Notes: generated by a model from the sequence alone, not told the origin. Counted from the stretch's first letter, positions 27,121 to 39,401 are shown. The stretch: 64,000 nucleotides of DNA from Portulaca oleracea (GCA_029582165.1 CM055871.1:441501-505500), one strand, 5' to 3'. Numbers and translations: made by a program.

Positions 27121-28132
27121 CTATCCCTTAGGAATAACATATATCTGCTTTAAAAAAAGAAAATTAAATTAGAATTGATATTTTCCTTCGTCGATCATCA
27201 CTTTACATTCTCACTCCAAGACTCAGGCTCTGTAGAATCACCAATTCATCATTGTCGCACGCCACCGCCGTTGAGATCTGCAGAATCACCATTGTCGCAC
27301 CTGCCGCCGCCGAGGAGCTTGAAGTGGAGGGTGACGGTGGAGAGAGGGGCGACGCCGGCGGAGATCACGGTCGCGGAAATCGTCTAGGGTTCTGCCGTTG
27401 AATGAGAAGAACGGCGAGGAGAGTAGAGAAGGGGGGAGGAGGGACAGTTTGAGGTCGTGGAAGGTTCGATTGGCATCGTCTAGGGTTAGGGTTAGGGCTC
27501 GACTGAGGGATTGGAGGTCGGGTGATCGAAGAAAGAGCTGTTGATGATGGAGTGTGGAAGCCATTGATGAACTTTTTCTAATTCAGAGATTCACAGCCAC
27601 CATAGATCCCAAATTGAACATCCAAAAAATCAACATCAAGCATTCAAACCCAAATGCAAATAAATCTCCAAGACCCCATATAACCAATTTCCAGTTAAAG
27701 AAATCAACCCAGAACGAATTTCTTCATGCTTTCCTGATGCCCAACCCCAAATGCTCTCTGACATTCTTTTCCACCTTTTAGTTCCTTTTCGTTCATCTCA
27801 ATTGTTTTCATGGGGTAAATGAATGTTTCCAACCCAGAATTTCTTTTCTTTTCATGGGGTAAATGAATGTGCAGAAAGCCATAAATATGGATCAGTAATG
27901 GCCTAATGGGTGGTGGGTTGTTTTTGAATTGTTGAAAAATTTAATTATAATAAAATAAAATAATATATTTTATCATAAATAAATCCTACAATATATAATG
28001 ACTTCAAAATAAAAACTGTTTTGATCTCATTCAATAAATACTCACCAAACAGTAGAAATGGAATTTAATTCCATTCCAGTTTCTCTCCAAACAACTTCAA
28101 TTATGGATTCTAATTCCATATCCAACAGGCCC
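26593..28132. mobile_element. Tourist/PIF-Harbinger-type element, 1540 bp, carrying a gene fragment
   Basis: Termini are GGGGTTGTTTGGTGAGG at the left and the reverse complement of GGGCCTGTTGGATATGG at the right, with TAA on both sides (26590-26592 and 28133-28135). The inner ends match further, with GGAAT and AGAATCC motifs. No transposase is present. The interior holds a GC-rich stretch (27230-27570) very unlike its AT-rich surroundings, which reads as part of a host gene on the minus strand. The left end is triplicated. Confidence 0.7.
27250..27564 (-). pseudogene. Captured fragment resembling the N-terminus of plant RTF2-type protein
   Basis: The minus strand from 27564 reads MASTLHHQQLFLRSPDLQ, then ALTLTLDD, LKLSLLPPSLLSS and FSFNGRTLDD. 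This is the pattern of the ubiquitin-like N-terminus of plant replication termination factor 2 proteins as I remember them. After about 27385 the match continues only in another frame (AGVAPLSTVTLHFKLLGGG), so there is a frameshift. The usual zinc-binding RTF2 core does not follow; near 27240-27300 a GTGCGACAATG-containing stretch is duplicated instead. It is a first-exon fragment inside a transposon and unlikely to be functional. Assignment from memory, moderate confidence. Confidence 0.5.
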
Positions 28133-28932
28133 TAAGCGTTTTATATCCAACCTGAAGTTTGACGTAATAATTATTACACACCCCACTTTTGTTAAATAAT
28201 TTTTAGCTTACTTCACATAAATTGTAAGTGATTTTTACCCTACTAGAGGTTTGTTGTAAGTGTTATTGCAACACTACAACATAACTAGGATGTCACGACT
28301 TAACAGAGCGATCCATATCGTATTTGACGCAGAATTTTTTCGCGCGACCGATAACTTATATAATGAAGCATTTAGCTAGGAGTAGGGGTATTCTTTATTT
28401 ATCACTTTTTTTTACTGTGAATAACTTAAATCATGATGTATGAATCAATAACTAGCTATGTATGGGTAGATTCACACTTTGGTGGAAATTGACAACTACG
28501 AAAGGGTTTAGGATTGATCTACATGATCGACAGTGCAGAGGGTAGTAAGGGAGGAATGAGAGGTTAAGGAAAGTTTAATGGAACATAGATGATGGATACT
28601 GAGATTTCATTGTAGATTAATTCCTGTTTGGTTCCTAGGATGACATTTCATGACATTCAAATGTTGTTTTAGATTCTAGATCTTCAGTAGCAAAGATGGA
28701 AATCGAAGTTCTAGATTTTCAGTACCACTTATTGTCATAACAAGTGAAGTAAAAATCAATTACAACCATTGTGAGGTAGGGTAAAAGTTTCACAAAAGTG
28801 GTTTGTATAATAATTATTACGACAAACCTTGGGTAGGATAAAAAAACACTCAGAGCTTATGTGAGGTAAGGTAAAAATTATTTCACAAATGTGGGGTGTA
28901 TAAAAATTATTACAGCAAATGTAAAAATAAAA

Positions 28933-29700
28933 CCTAACATGATCTTAAAAATGAATATCCTCAACATCAATTTATTTTCAAAATCTCTTTAACATGATCA
29001 AATAAAATAAAACAAATAAATTCAGGTTACTGTTTTGTAATAAGTTCAAAAAAAATTTCAATAAGTTTAGCTTATAATAAAGGAAATTGGATTCTAATAA
29101 TACGAACTTTTGGTCATATCAGACTAAATAATATGAACTTTCGATTTGGTGATAAATAATACGAACTTTAACCTCATGTTAGTCTAAACAGTACGTCACC
29201 GAGTTAAGTTGAACTTAACTTGGTGGCGATCTGAGCTGGCGGCGGAGGAAGAGTGTTGACTCTTTTAATTTTGCCATGTTACTTAAAATTTGTCCACCTC
29301 ATCTTTCCCTTTTTGTCAGCTTTGACTTGTCAAACACAACCCCCATTTTCTCTCCTCAACAATTCTTCTTCTTCTTCTTCTTCTTCTTCTTCTTCTTCTT
29401 CTTCTTCTTCAATGGTGGGCTCTTTTAAGACCTAAGAACGAAATTTGCCCGAAAATGTACACTCTCGCCAAGAATCGTTTAGAATGATTGATCATGAGAT
29501 GATCTACCTTAGACGATCTGACACGAGGTTTGTTTGGGCCAAAGCTCACACGATGTTGATTTGTGCCTGTTGGGTCTTGGTAACAATAAAACACTAAATG
29601 AGAGTTAAGTGTGTTTTAATGTTGAAATTAAAATTGGTTTAATTTCTAGAGTTTATTGATGTTTAAATCCTAATTGAATCATTTTGGCTTGTAGATTCAT
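28933..29700. other. AT-rich spacer with (CTT)n microsatellite
   Basis: Phrases such as AATACGAACTTT recur three times between 29098 and 29172. A (CTT)n tract of about 16 units lies at 29363-29410. The short frame running through the CTT tract encodes only polyserine and is not a credible gene. Confidence 0.5.
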
Positions 29701-29701
29701 A

Positions 29702-29851
29702 ATGTCTGTTGTTAATCTACCTTACCATCGTTACCTCCTTGAGAAGGAGAAGCTCACCGGATCCAATTACTTGAATTGGGTCAAGTATTTGAGAAATGTT
29801 CTCAAGGCTGAGCAGAAAGAGTATGTGTTTGACATCCTGTTGACCCTGTAG
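29702..29851 (+). pseudogene. Ty1/copia gag N-terminal fragment
   Basis: The frame reads MSVVNLPYHRYLLEKEKLTG, then NYLNWVKYLRNVLKAEQKE and YVFDIL, the familiar start of a copia gag (a K-L-x-G-x-N-Y-x-x-W core). It stops after 49 codons where LTR-like sequence starting TGTAGGACCCCG (29847) interrupts it. No copia pol follows. Confidence 0.75.
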
Positions 29852-31400
29852 GACCCCGAAAAATCCCCCGTCCAGGGAATTGTTTCGAACGTGCTACTTA
29901 ATGATCGGGAATCGACTAAGGTTGCTTAATCCTTAAATAAGAATATTTTTATTTTATAAAATATTTTCGAGGTGAGAGACTTTTGTTCATTTACGAACCT
30001 ATTTTTATTAATTAATATATTTCCAGTTGCACAAGATTATTTTATCGATGAACCAATAACAATTGACATCCAAACCCGGGCCAAAAGAAAGTCACGTGGG
30101 CCACCAGAACCTGTCACAGGCCGCTGGGCCTATAACGAAGTTACTGCTGGGCCTACATGTATTCAGCCCACTGAAAAATGAATAAAACCCAGCATAGGCC
30201 GTTTGGCCTATGATGGATTCTATGTTCATTTTTCTGTTGGGATGGCCGAGAGTTGGAGTAAAATTATTGGTTCATCTCTAAATATTTTTTTGCAACGAAA
30301 GGATATATTAGATAATAAAACAGGTTATAAAAGAAGAGTCGCCAGCCGATTTAAGGAAATCGACTAACCAAAAAAAGAAAGAAAGAGGACTCGGGTCTGT
30401 GAACCTGAATTCCGAATCTAAAGGTAAGGTTACGAATTCGAGAATTAAAGAATTCTCCAATCCGCCTGTTTAAAAACAGACTCTACTAAAATCGAACTTG
30501 AAATGAAATGAGCAGGGAGAAATTTAATAAATTTCACAAGATTATATTCCGAACATGCAAGGATAAAACATAATGTTTTTACAAAATAATGTACAAGTAA
30601 GATGATTCAAAAATAAATTACATGATTAAAACACAAAAGATGAACAAACCTCACTTTAAGTCTCAAAGTGATGGAAGGATGATCGGGCCTCTTATAGCGA
30701 ACACTTTGAATATGTCGTCGGTTGAGAACCTTGGTTGGAGTGAGGGTTATTTTAAGGTGGGGAAGGGTAAAATTTATGGATGATAGAGAGAATTTGATCA
30801 GAGAATCTGAGAGAGTGGATGAAAATGATTGACGATGAGTGTTGATGATGATTGTTGATGATGAGTGGAGGGACGTGGGAGTATTTATAGGTGAACAATG
30901 GCAGAATGTTAGATCATTTTGAACAATAGCTCGAGATGCCTACCTCTTAATAAGATGATCAACTTTAGCCAACAGAGTAGCCTAAAGGGTTGCAGTTTTG
31001 AGAGTGGATTTCAACAGAGTAATTTTGGGTGCTCAACCTCTGATAGATAATGAGGTAGTAGTCTTTATTTATAGGGGAGGAAATCTGAGATTTTTAGGAA
31101 CCAAAATAAAATAAAAAATTTCAAAAGATATTGTTTAATATTTTATGAGTCATATTTAATTATTTCTGCCTTAATTCTACCAATATTATTACTCAGAATA
31201 ATATCTGCATTGAATTAGGAAACTTTCAAAGAATAATATTATTCACTTGAAATGTTAAATTGGCCCGAAAACGAGTTGGAACGCATACCGAGAACCTAGG
31301 ACAATGTTGTGAATCTTTGACTAGGAAACCAGTATGTTGCGCGGTGTTTAGATCCAAATCCAAACACGATGCAATGTTTCTGTTCTAGGTAGACCTAGCA
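29847..31400 (-). mobile_element. LTR-like insertion, antisense, related to 37845-39401
   Basis: Starts TGTAGGACCCCG within the copia gag. The block around 30335-30600 (GAGTCGCCAGCC, AAGGTTACGAATTCGAGAA, then CATGCA near a poly-A/T stretch) is clearly related to 37918-38200 of the solo LTR inside the large gypsy element. Its right end is not certain; beyond about 31400 there is a loose stretch rich in GGTTCGGATCG-like phrases (to about 31660). No coding sequence. Confidence 0.5.
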
Positions 31401-31841
31401 AACAGATGTGTCGTTGGATCGGGTTCGGATCGAGAAAATCAATTCTGGTTCGGGTGAGGTTCGAGTTGCTTTGGGGTGAGTCTTATGCGGGTTGGTTCGA
31501 ATGAGGTTCTTTTAAATTAGGTTCTTTCTTGATTTGAGGTCATTTGGGTGTGGATCTTAATCGAGTCACTTTTCGAGTTGCGACTCGGATCGATTCCAGA
31601 TTATCTTCAGGTTTGGGTCCAGATCGGCCCATCCATTTGAGTGTTGGATCGGGTTCGAGTTCATTTTTTTGGATCTGTTTTGCCAGGTATACTTCAAGGT
31701 AGCGTGATAGCCTAGCCTGGAATTACAATAACTTCTTCTGCCAACCTCTGATTGACCTGATTCAAGAGTCATTTCACCATCAAGATAATCAAACTTACTA
31801 AGTACATTAGGCTTTCCATGATTGAGTAAAAGATGTCAAAG

Positions 31842-33591
31842 AGATAAGCTCTTTTTATGACTATGTATTTGGGGGTTTTTAATAGTGAATTAGGGATAGT
31901 TTTGAGTGTGAATCTTGATTTATATCCCAACTTCCCTATTACGCTTAGTATTGTTGTTTTTGATGCAAATTTGTAGGTTTTAAGGCCAAAACACCAACAT
32001 TCTCTCAACTTGCGGCAGGATCGAATACACCATGGACATTAGGGGTGTGCATTATTCGGTTTTGAACCGAATAAACCGAGAACCGAACCGATTCAAACCG
32101 GATCGATTTTTATTCGGTTTGGTTTTCGGTTTGCACTTTAGCCCTTATTCGGTTTTCGGTTTATTCGGTTCGACTCTTTCCAGTGAAAGTCCCGTATGAA
32201 TGTGTGCATTATTCGGTTTTGAACCGGATAAACCGAGAACCGAAACCGAACCGGTTTATTCGGTTCGGTTTTCGGTTTGGATTTTACCCCTTAATCGGTT
32301 TTCGGTTTATTCGGTTCGGCCCGGTTCGGTTTTGAACCGATGAACAGCCCTAATGGACATCCTCCATTGACCCACGAACCGTAGATGAAATTTGAGACGA
32401 AACAGAACTGGGAATGGCCGGACATAACCCACCACGGTCTGCCTATGGTGTATGCCATGGACCGTGGCAGGCCTGAATCCCAGCGCTGTTGCCATTTCGT
32501 GAAGGAAAAGGGGGAGAGTGGAGGCAGCAACCACCACGGTATGCCCGTGGCGGCCACCATGGACCGTGGTGGGCTGGCTGCTCGTGTGGGTCGTTTGTTT
32601 TCGCGAGTAAAAGAAGGCAGTGACAACGGTTATTTGGGATTCATTCATTATCATTCATTCCTCCAGCCTTGAAGAGAAAAGAAGAAACCCTAATATCCCA
32701 ATCTACTCCTCAATTCTCCATGAAGATTCAAGATCAAATCATCTCAAGAGAAGCGAAGATCAAGATTCGAGAAGAAATCAACAACGCTCGCGAAGAAGGC
32801 TCCACCCCCGGGATCGAAAGATTCGATGGTTGTATTCTTCATAGTTTGCCTTTCTTTTCGATATCCTTCTTTGTTTTGAGATTCAATTATGATGTTTGGA
32901 ACTTGTTTTATGTTTTCTTTGACAATGAGTGAGTAGTTTTCTTGAATTTTAGGGTTTTTCAACCCGAAACAATGTAGTTTAATTGAACGTTTCTAGTTTG
33001 TACAGGAATTCTTGCTTGAATCAATAGGAGGTTGTGTTTTCCATGTTCATGTGTGTTCTTTGAGCGCTAGAATACTCATGATTTAAGAATAACCTGAGAA
33101 GTACTAAAAGGTGAATTAGGATAATCTGACTACCAACCTTTTTACCTATTTTTGTGAAATTTGAGAAAAGAATAGCATACTAAGGAACCTTTTTGATAAC
33201 CAGAATATTTGAGACCTTCAACTTTGATTAACTTGAAAAGCATACGAAAGTTGTAATTTAGGTTAATTGAGGTAATTCTATTAGCATCGAAAGAGCAGTA
33301 GAGTTCTTATGGTTATCGTTCTTGATTCATTCTTGAATGTATGATTGTGCAAGCTAGGTATTCGTAATCGAAGTCATTGTTAGAAAAGCAATTCCCTAAA
33401 AATCTTTCTCCCTTGATTGAATCTTTGATAGATTTACCTGCTTTATTAGTCCTGATTAGTTGTTAGACATTTCCAAAACCTAAAACCCGGTTGGCTTAGC
33501 AATCGCATGGAGAACTAGTTTACTTCGTTGCTAATTGAGTCCCTATGGGATCGACCTTGACGTGTTACACCGTTCGCTTGCGGCCCTGTCA
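31842..33591 (+). repeat. 5' LTR of the Ty3/gypsy element
   Basis: It matches 39710-41149 nearly base for base once the MITE at 32040-32352 and its 8 bp duplication are removed (about 1429 against 1440 bp). It carries CCACGG/CCGTGG palindromes at 32418-32573. It ends CGGCCCTGTCA directly before the primer site. Confidence 0.9.
32040..32352. mobile_element. hAT-type MITE in the 5' LTR, 313 bp
   Basis: Termini are TAGGGGTGTGCATTATTCGG and the reverse complement of TAGGGCTGTTCATCGG. The 8 bp flank ATGGACAT is perfectly repeated (32032-32039 and 32353-32360). The paired 3' LTR has a single ATGGACAT at the matching point near 39900, an intact empty site. Internally it is packed with CGGTTTTGAACCG-type motifs in both orientations. 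Confidence 0.92.
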
Positions 33592-33597
33592 AGTTTT

Positions 33598-33615
33598 TGG
33601 CGCCGTTGCCGGGGA
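33598..33615 (+). promoter_or_regulatory. Primer-binding site complementary to tRNA-Asp
   Basis: TGGCGCCGTTGCCGGGGA begins seven bases after the 5' LTR. It is complementary to the 3' end of plant tRNA-Asp(GUC), including the CCA tail, the primer commonly used by Athila/Tat-type gypsy elements. Confidence 0.85.
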
Positions 33616-33879
33616 CTCTGTCCCTGGAAGCCATTAAACGAACCCTCTTATGTTGACTAAGTTGTTTTTCTTTTTACTTTTTCTTTTCCTTTCTTTTTAT
33701 CTTGGATTTTCCTGTTTTCACTGCGTTAGTGTTCTTGTTTTTGTTTTGTATTGTAGGATCTTTTGGTATATGCAATAGAATCCGGAGTTCGAGTTCGATC
33801 CAGAAATAGATAGAACTTTTCACCGGAGGAAGAGGCAAAGACAGAAGCTAGTAAAGAGACGCTCGCGCAGTAGTCTGAG

Positions 33880-36124
33880 ATGGCCGAAGAAGAGCAAGCC
33901 AGGACTTTTGGCTAGTACATGACTCCGAACGTCACAAATCCTCCAACCGCCATCAATCTCCCTGATGTGGCGAACAACTTTGAGTTGAAGAACTCTCTTA
34001 TTAGCCTGGTGCGAGCTACACCCTTCCATGGTCTCCCGAGCGAGGATCCCAATCGCCACCTTCGCATCTTCCGACAAGCATGCGACACCTTCAAAGCTAA
34101 CGGGTCCTCGCCGGATGCAATCAAACTGCGGTTGTTTCCCTTCTCTATAGAGGATCAAGCATGGGAGTGGCTGGATTCCCTTCCGCCGAACTCCATTAGC
34201 ACCTTCGATGAATTGCGAGCGCGTTCTTGGCTAAGTACTTTCCGCCAAGCAAGCTGACGAGCCTTCGGAACCTGATCTCCCCTTTCTCCCAAGAGCCGGA
34301 CGAGAACTTATATGATGCATGGGAGAGATTCAAGGAATTGCTTCGCCAGTGCCCCCAACACGGATTTGAGCCATGGGTCCCCATTCAAGTATTCTACAAT
34401 GGGGTGGACAATCAATTGAGAGCAACAATCCTTGCAGTTGCTGGAGGGAACATCATGAGCAAGACGGTGGAGGAGCTGTATGAGCTGATTAATCAGATGG
34501 CGTTGAATAGTCACCAGTGGTCGAAACCCCATTCCACGAGAACGGGAGGTAAATATTCTGTCGATGCTATTACATTGTTATCTGCAAAAACTTTATGCCA
34601 TTAATGAGAAGATGGAAAGAATGCATGTGAATGTCTCCCCTCCCCCTCAATGTGCTTCTTGCAATTCTTTTGAGCATGAGACCCTTTATTGTCCTAATGG
34701 GGTAGGTAGTAGTAGCCAGCCTGACCAAGCCAATTATGTTGGAAACCCTACGTAGAGACTTCCTTTTGACCCTTACTCCAACACATACAACTCCAGCTTG
34801 AGACCCCACTCTAATTTCTCTTACCGGAACCAATTGTGTCACTCACAAGGACAAAGACCTCTTGCTCAACTCTACCAAGCCCCTCAAAAGCCCAACTTAG
34901 AGGCTATGATGGAAGCCATGCTCTTGTCCCAACAAAAGCAACTCAAGCATCAACAAAGACAAGTTGAGGTGATTAAGGCCCTAGCCACTAAGGTTGACCT
35001 TCTATCCACCCACAACCAAATGCTTGAGAACCAGATTGCTATTCAATCCGGTACTTCCACCACCCATCCTAGACCATCTGTACCCGACCCTAAGGAGCAT
35101 TGCAATGCTATAGTTTTGAGGAGTGGGACACAAATTGAGGGACCCGAGATGCCAAATGCTAAGCATGGGAATGGAGGGGTTTGAGTGAGAAGAATGCTGA
35201 GAAAGAGGGCGAGAGAGAGAAAACTGAGAGAGAGAGACCATCGATGAGGGTAGTGCTGAAATCCCTCCACCACCTTCACCACCTTCACCACCTAGAGTTT
35301 ATGTGCCCCCTACTCCATTCCCTTATAGGCTAGCTAAGTCTAAAACTAATGTCCAATTTGGAAAATTCCTTGGTATCCTGAAAAAGTTGAATGCAAATGT
35401 TCCTTTTCTTGATGCTTTGTCACAAATGCCCGTTTATGCTAAATTCTTGAATGAGATTCTCTCCAAGAAAAGAAAAGTAGATGAGTGTGAGGCAATTGCA
35501 TTGAGTGAGGGGTGTAGCTTTGTGGTCTTGAACAAACTCACTCCAAAGCTTAAGGACCCTAGGAGTTTCACTATTTCTTGTGGCCTAGGAACCATGAACA
35601 TTGACCGAGCTTTATGTGATGTGGGCTCAAGTGTAAGCTTGATGCCTTATTCCCTTTATAAGAGACTTGACTTAGGAGAGCTTAGACATACCGCCATGTC
35701 ACTACAAATGGAAGATCGTTCCGTTAAGTGCCCAATAGTTATTTTAGAGGACTTTCCTCTTAGGGTAGGAGACTATTATGTGCCTGTAGACTTTGTGATT
35801 CTTGATATGGATGAGGACACCCGAACTTAAATTATTTTGGGAAGACCTTTCCTTGCCACTGTTGGGTGCATAATTGATGTGAAAAAGGGAAAAATGAGTT
35901 TTCAGTTTGCGGAGCATGAGGTTGAATTCGATTTATTTCGTGAACATATGCCTCATAATCTTTCTTCTTGTTGTGGTGTTGATGTGATTGGGAGTGATGA
36001 GTCTGTTGATGTATTTCCTGAGGGCCATGGACTTGGTGACGTGATGGATTGGACAGATGTTGTTGAACCGAGCCTAACATTACCAAGGACATGCCCTATG
36101 CTAGTAATGAGGAATATTGGTTGA
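33880..36124 (+). pseudogene. Ty3/gypsy gag-protease, interrupted
   Basis: Reading starts near ATG 33880 (MAEEEQ), with a stop at 33913, then gag proper from 33919 (NLPDVANNFELKNSLISLV). The Retrotrans_gag core is clear (LRIFRQACDTFKANG, LRLFPFSIEDQAWEWLDSLP, then DENLYDAWERFKELLRQCP after a frameshift near 34215). Another frameshift lies near 34565. A zinc knuckle, CASCNSFEHETLYC (CX2CX4HX4C), follows, then a glutamine-rich coiled coil and a proline-rich linker with stops near 34754 and 35184. Protease is at 35303-35830 with the pseudo-catalytic CDVGSSVSLMPYS motif and, after a stop at 35828, IILGRPFLAT. No polymerase follows. The copy cannot make a full Gag without correction of these lesions. 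Confidence 0.88.
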
Positions 36125-37844
36125 GAGATTTTTGCAGGACTGACTTTAGGATGCCTTCCAATGCTAAGGAAGGAGATCAGTTCGACCCTTCTGATGGGTT
36201 AGACTTCGAGGTTTTGAGGGATTCCGTGCTGATGGTGACCTAAAGAAGTTTGGCTGTAACGTTGTGACAATTTCTCCCGGCTGAGGTGAGTTTCGTCTAG
36301 CTTAAGACGTTAAACTAGCGCTTCTTGGGAGGCAACCCAAGCATTTGCTTTCTTTATTTTTTGTTTTGTTTTGAATTAGTTTGATTTGATTACGAAAACC
36401 CCTCCCATCGTGAGCACTTTGTGAGGGATGTGTTTGGATTGTCATTGCAAGTGTGTACTCATGAGATTTTTGGCTTGATGTGGATGATAGGAGAAACTTG
36501 GTTGCTTGTTTGATTTAGGTTGCTTTGTCTTGTTTATGATTCATCAAGTCTTGAATGATTCTTCTGCATGATAATGAAGTTCTGGTGTTTGGTATATCAA
36601 AGGAACTAGTTGTAGTGATTGTGGTAGGTTAACCCGTGAGACTTTTTGAGCCCAAAAGACTATCATTTTTATAGTCTCATTTTTGTTTTGAGTGCGACCT
36701 TACTATGTTTGTATCTCTAAATCTTTATTTGACTGTCTTTGAAACTGCATTTGATTTGTGCATTGTGTTAATATGATTGAGGCCCATTTTGAAGCCACAT
36801 AGCCAAAAGCCACCTGACATCTTGACTTCTTTTTGCTAACCCTTGCTCAATTTTTCCTATCTTAATTGTTTCACCTATATTGTGCACCCTTGGCATGTTC
36901 TTTATTTCATATTTTTTAGCCAAGTTAGTGGAGCAACAATTCAATCGAGGGCAGTTTCGTCGGTTAGTTGGCTCGATGAGAGGAATGTTGTTGTTGATCA
37001 TAATTTAACCCCTCTCTTATTTGAAGCTTTAATTGGGTTGAAGGGAAAGGAGTCCATCTTTATGTATCTATGCTATTCATCGGGGAAAAAAAAAAGAGAA
37101 AGCTATTGAAAAAAGGGGAAGAAAGCAATGAAAAAAAAAGAGAAAAGCTTTGAAAAATATGGTGAATAACATGGTGGTTTTCTTGCTTATGTCGACTCCT
37201 CCCATACTTTTCTTCGATTGGGGGTAGATTTGCGCTTGATTGTGGTGTGAAGTAAGAGGAGTTGTGTGTTATGCCATGGGAATGTTGCTCTTTTAGGTTC
37301 TTGGCTATTTAGCTCCGCATTCCCAAATTGATTTCCCTCCTTACCCTACACCAAAGCCCTGTTACAACCCTCGAAAGGTCTTCATGATTGGCACGTGTGC
37401 ATACTGTCCATAGCGGTAGAAAATTGAGAGTCTTGTCAAGTTTATGGTAGTTTGCTTACATTGGTTGAAGGTTTTGAGCGAACCAGCATATCTTTTGCAA
37501 AAACATGAGGGGAGTGATCCACATACCTGTGGACATTTTCCTCGTCGTTCGGGCTTCTGAACGTCCAGTTTGGATTGGGGTGTGATTCGGTGATTTGTGC
37601 TGGGGTTTAACCTTTGAATACTCTTTAAGGAAGTCTATCATATATTTCATGAATAATGCTTTGTAAAATCACTTTTCCTATACTTATGCATTTTATGAGT
37701 CATCGAATTAAACCTCTAAGAGTGAACATTCACTTGTTCCAAACTCTTCTAAATCTAATCCAATTTGCTCATTTAAATGTTAGGCTCGGAAGAGAGTGAT
37801 TTATGCAGGTATTATTTAGAAATATAAGAAAGAAACCCTAAACT
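36125..37844 (+). other. 3' non-coding region of the Ty3/gypsy element, first part
   Basis: Non-coding region after protease. GTTAAACTAGCGCTTCTTGG and GGGAGGCAACCCAAGC near 36310-36343, and CATAGCCAAAAGCC near 36797, also resemble the fragment at 44010-44700. A purine-rich stretch with GAAAAAAAG runs lies at 37080-37160. Short frames here have no family match. Confidence 0.6.
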
Positions 37845-39401
37845 TGCATCGATACATTGTAAAACCATGTTAATCATAGCTTATGCAATCCTCGATGTAT
37901 TTTGCTTCGAAATGGGAGTCGCCACCCGCTTTTTAAGGGAAAAGCCAAGATAAAACCAAAAGGAAAAGAAAGAAAGACTCCGCCTGCGAAACCCAAGAAT
38001 GGATCCGGGGGTAAGGCTACGAACTCGAAAAGTAAACTTTAAGAGTTCGCCTCTCACAAAAGGAAAGATTCTACTAAAAGTTTAAGATGTGCTTTTGATA
38101 AAGTTTGGAAGGGAAATAAATAAGAACTTTATAGAATTACTTCATTGAACATGCAACAAATAAGAATGAATGGAATATACATGTACACTTTATTTACATA
38201 AAAAAGAAACAATTAAGAGCTTACATTGTGACCTTTCTTTAGGGAAGCCTTGCCTAACCTTTGTAGAAGCCACTTTGGATGCCTTTGAAAGCCTTGAATA
38301 CTCCTTTTGAAGATGCCAAAATGGTGCCAAAAGTGGATGGAGAAAGGTACGGAGAAGGGGTGAGAAAAGGATAGGAAAAGGCTCTTTTTGTGGTGTTTTA
38401 AGTAGTAGAAGGTTAGGTTTTTTGTGGAGTTTTAGGGTTTTGTGGAAAGATAATGGAAGGAAGATGAGAATGGAGATAAGAGGGCTGAAACAAGTGGAGA
38501 AAAGGAGATAATAATGGTAGGAAAGTGATGAAAAAGGATAGGAAAAAGGTAGGGAAAAAGATAGGAAGAAAGGGCTTTTTTGTGGGTTTTTAGTGGTGTT
38601 TTAGGCTACTTTTGTGAGGGTTTTATGTAAGAATGGTGGGGATAGTATGAGAGTAGAGATGAGAGATTTAAGAGGATGAAGACATGGAGATTAGGATGAT
38701 AAGAAAATGGTGGAGAAGTGATAGATAAATGGTGGTAGAATGATAACTACTAGAATGGAGAGATTAGAGAGATGAGAGAATAAAAGTGTAGAGGGAAGAA
38801 TGAATGAATGATTGAATGAGTTTAGCTTTGGCATGAGGGGGTATTTATAGGCTTTAGGAGGCTTCAAGAGAGGATGAACATACATGCATTCTCCACATTC
38901 GTAGTCAACTAGTCAACAAGCGCATAAAACCATGATGGGAAAGGGGAGTGTTCTTGGATGGACGGTAGCACATGGTGAACTAACCCATGTGTGGACGCAT
39001 TGAAGGCCGGTCGGCCTACAACAAGGGGAGGGGATGAACCTTGGTTCATCCATGCACCCATGAACGGTAGAAGTGTGAAAGGAAGACTTTAAAGTTAGTA
39101 TGTTCATACTCTTGGACGGTGGGGCTTTATTTGATGTTTATGAGATGATTTTGGATGCTTTTGCTAAGCTTTTAACTTGAGACCTCTTGGCACGTGGCTT
39201 GCATGGCTTGGCTTCCCTTATTTTCTAATTTCCTAATTTTCTAACTAAAAATACATAAAAAAGGAAGTAATAAAAATTACATTAAAAAGTATATAAAATC
39301 TATGCTAAAATCTAGCTTATCGAATGACTTCTCCTTCTTTATTTTTGCTTCATTATATATAGTTATGCTACATAATTGTGTGCCAAATTCCGGTGTCTAC
39401 A
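37845..39401 (-). mobile_element. Antisense solo LTR, 1557 bp, inside the gypsy element
   Basis: On the plus strand it runs from TGCATCGATAC to CGGTGTCTACA, that is TG...CA borders; read on the minus strand it begins TGTAGACACCGG. The five bases on the left (AAACT) and right (AAACC) agree at four positions, fitting a 5 bp target duplication with one change. Both flanks carry AAACCCTAAA. It shares the GAGTCGCCACC and AAGGCTACGAACTCGA blocks with 30335-30450. No internal region or second LTR, so it is the usual product of LTR recombination. Confidence 0.7.

Larger units (their letters stand above)
26506..28930. mobile_element. Outer foldback element with 75 bp inverted arms, split by a nested transposon
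   Basis: The left arm (26506-26585) contains AATAATTTTTACACACCCCAC and TGAAATAATTCTTACATTACC. The right arm (about 28858-28930) is its inverted copy, containing GTGAGGTAAGG and GTGGGGTGTATAAAAATTATT. Weaker partial copies lie at 28150-28250 and 28770-28830. The Tourist-like element at 26593-28132 sits inside it. Exact outer ends and target duplication are not clear. Confidence 0.6.

Noticed and set aside
29253..29435. Polyserine reading frame
   Set aside because: It is a translated (CTT)n microsatellite.
32291..32962. Several overlapping frames on both strands around 32.3-32.9 kb, repeated at 39.8-40.5 kb
   Set aside because: They lie in the two LTRs and are copied between them; no protein family match and no frame preference.
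37845..39401. Mutator-type element using the AAACCCTAAA direct repeat as duplication
   Set aside because: No terminal inverted repeats are present; the TG...CA borders and relation to 30.3 kb fit an antisense solo LTR better.
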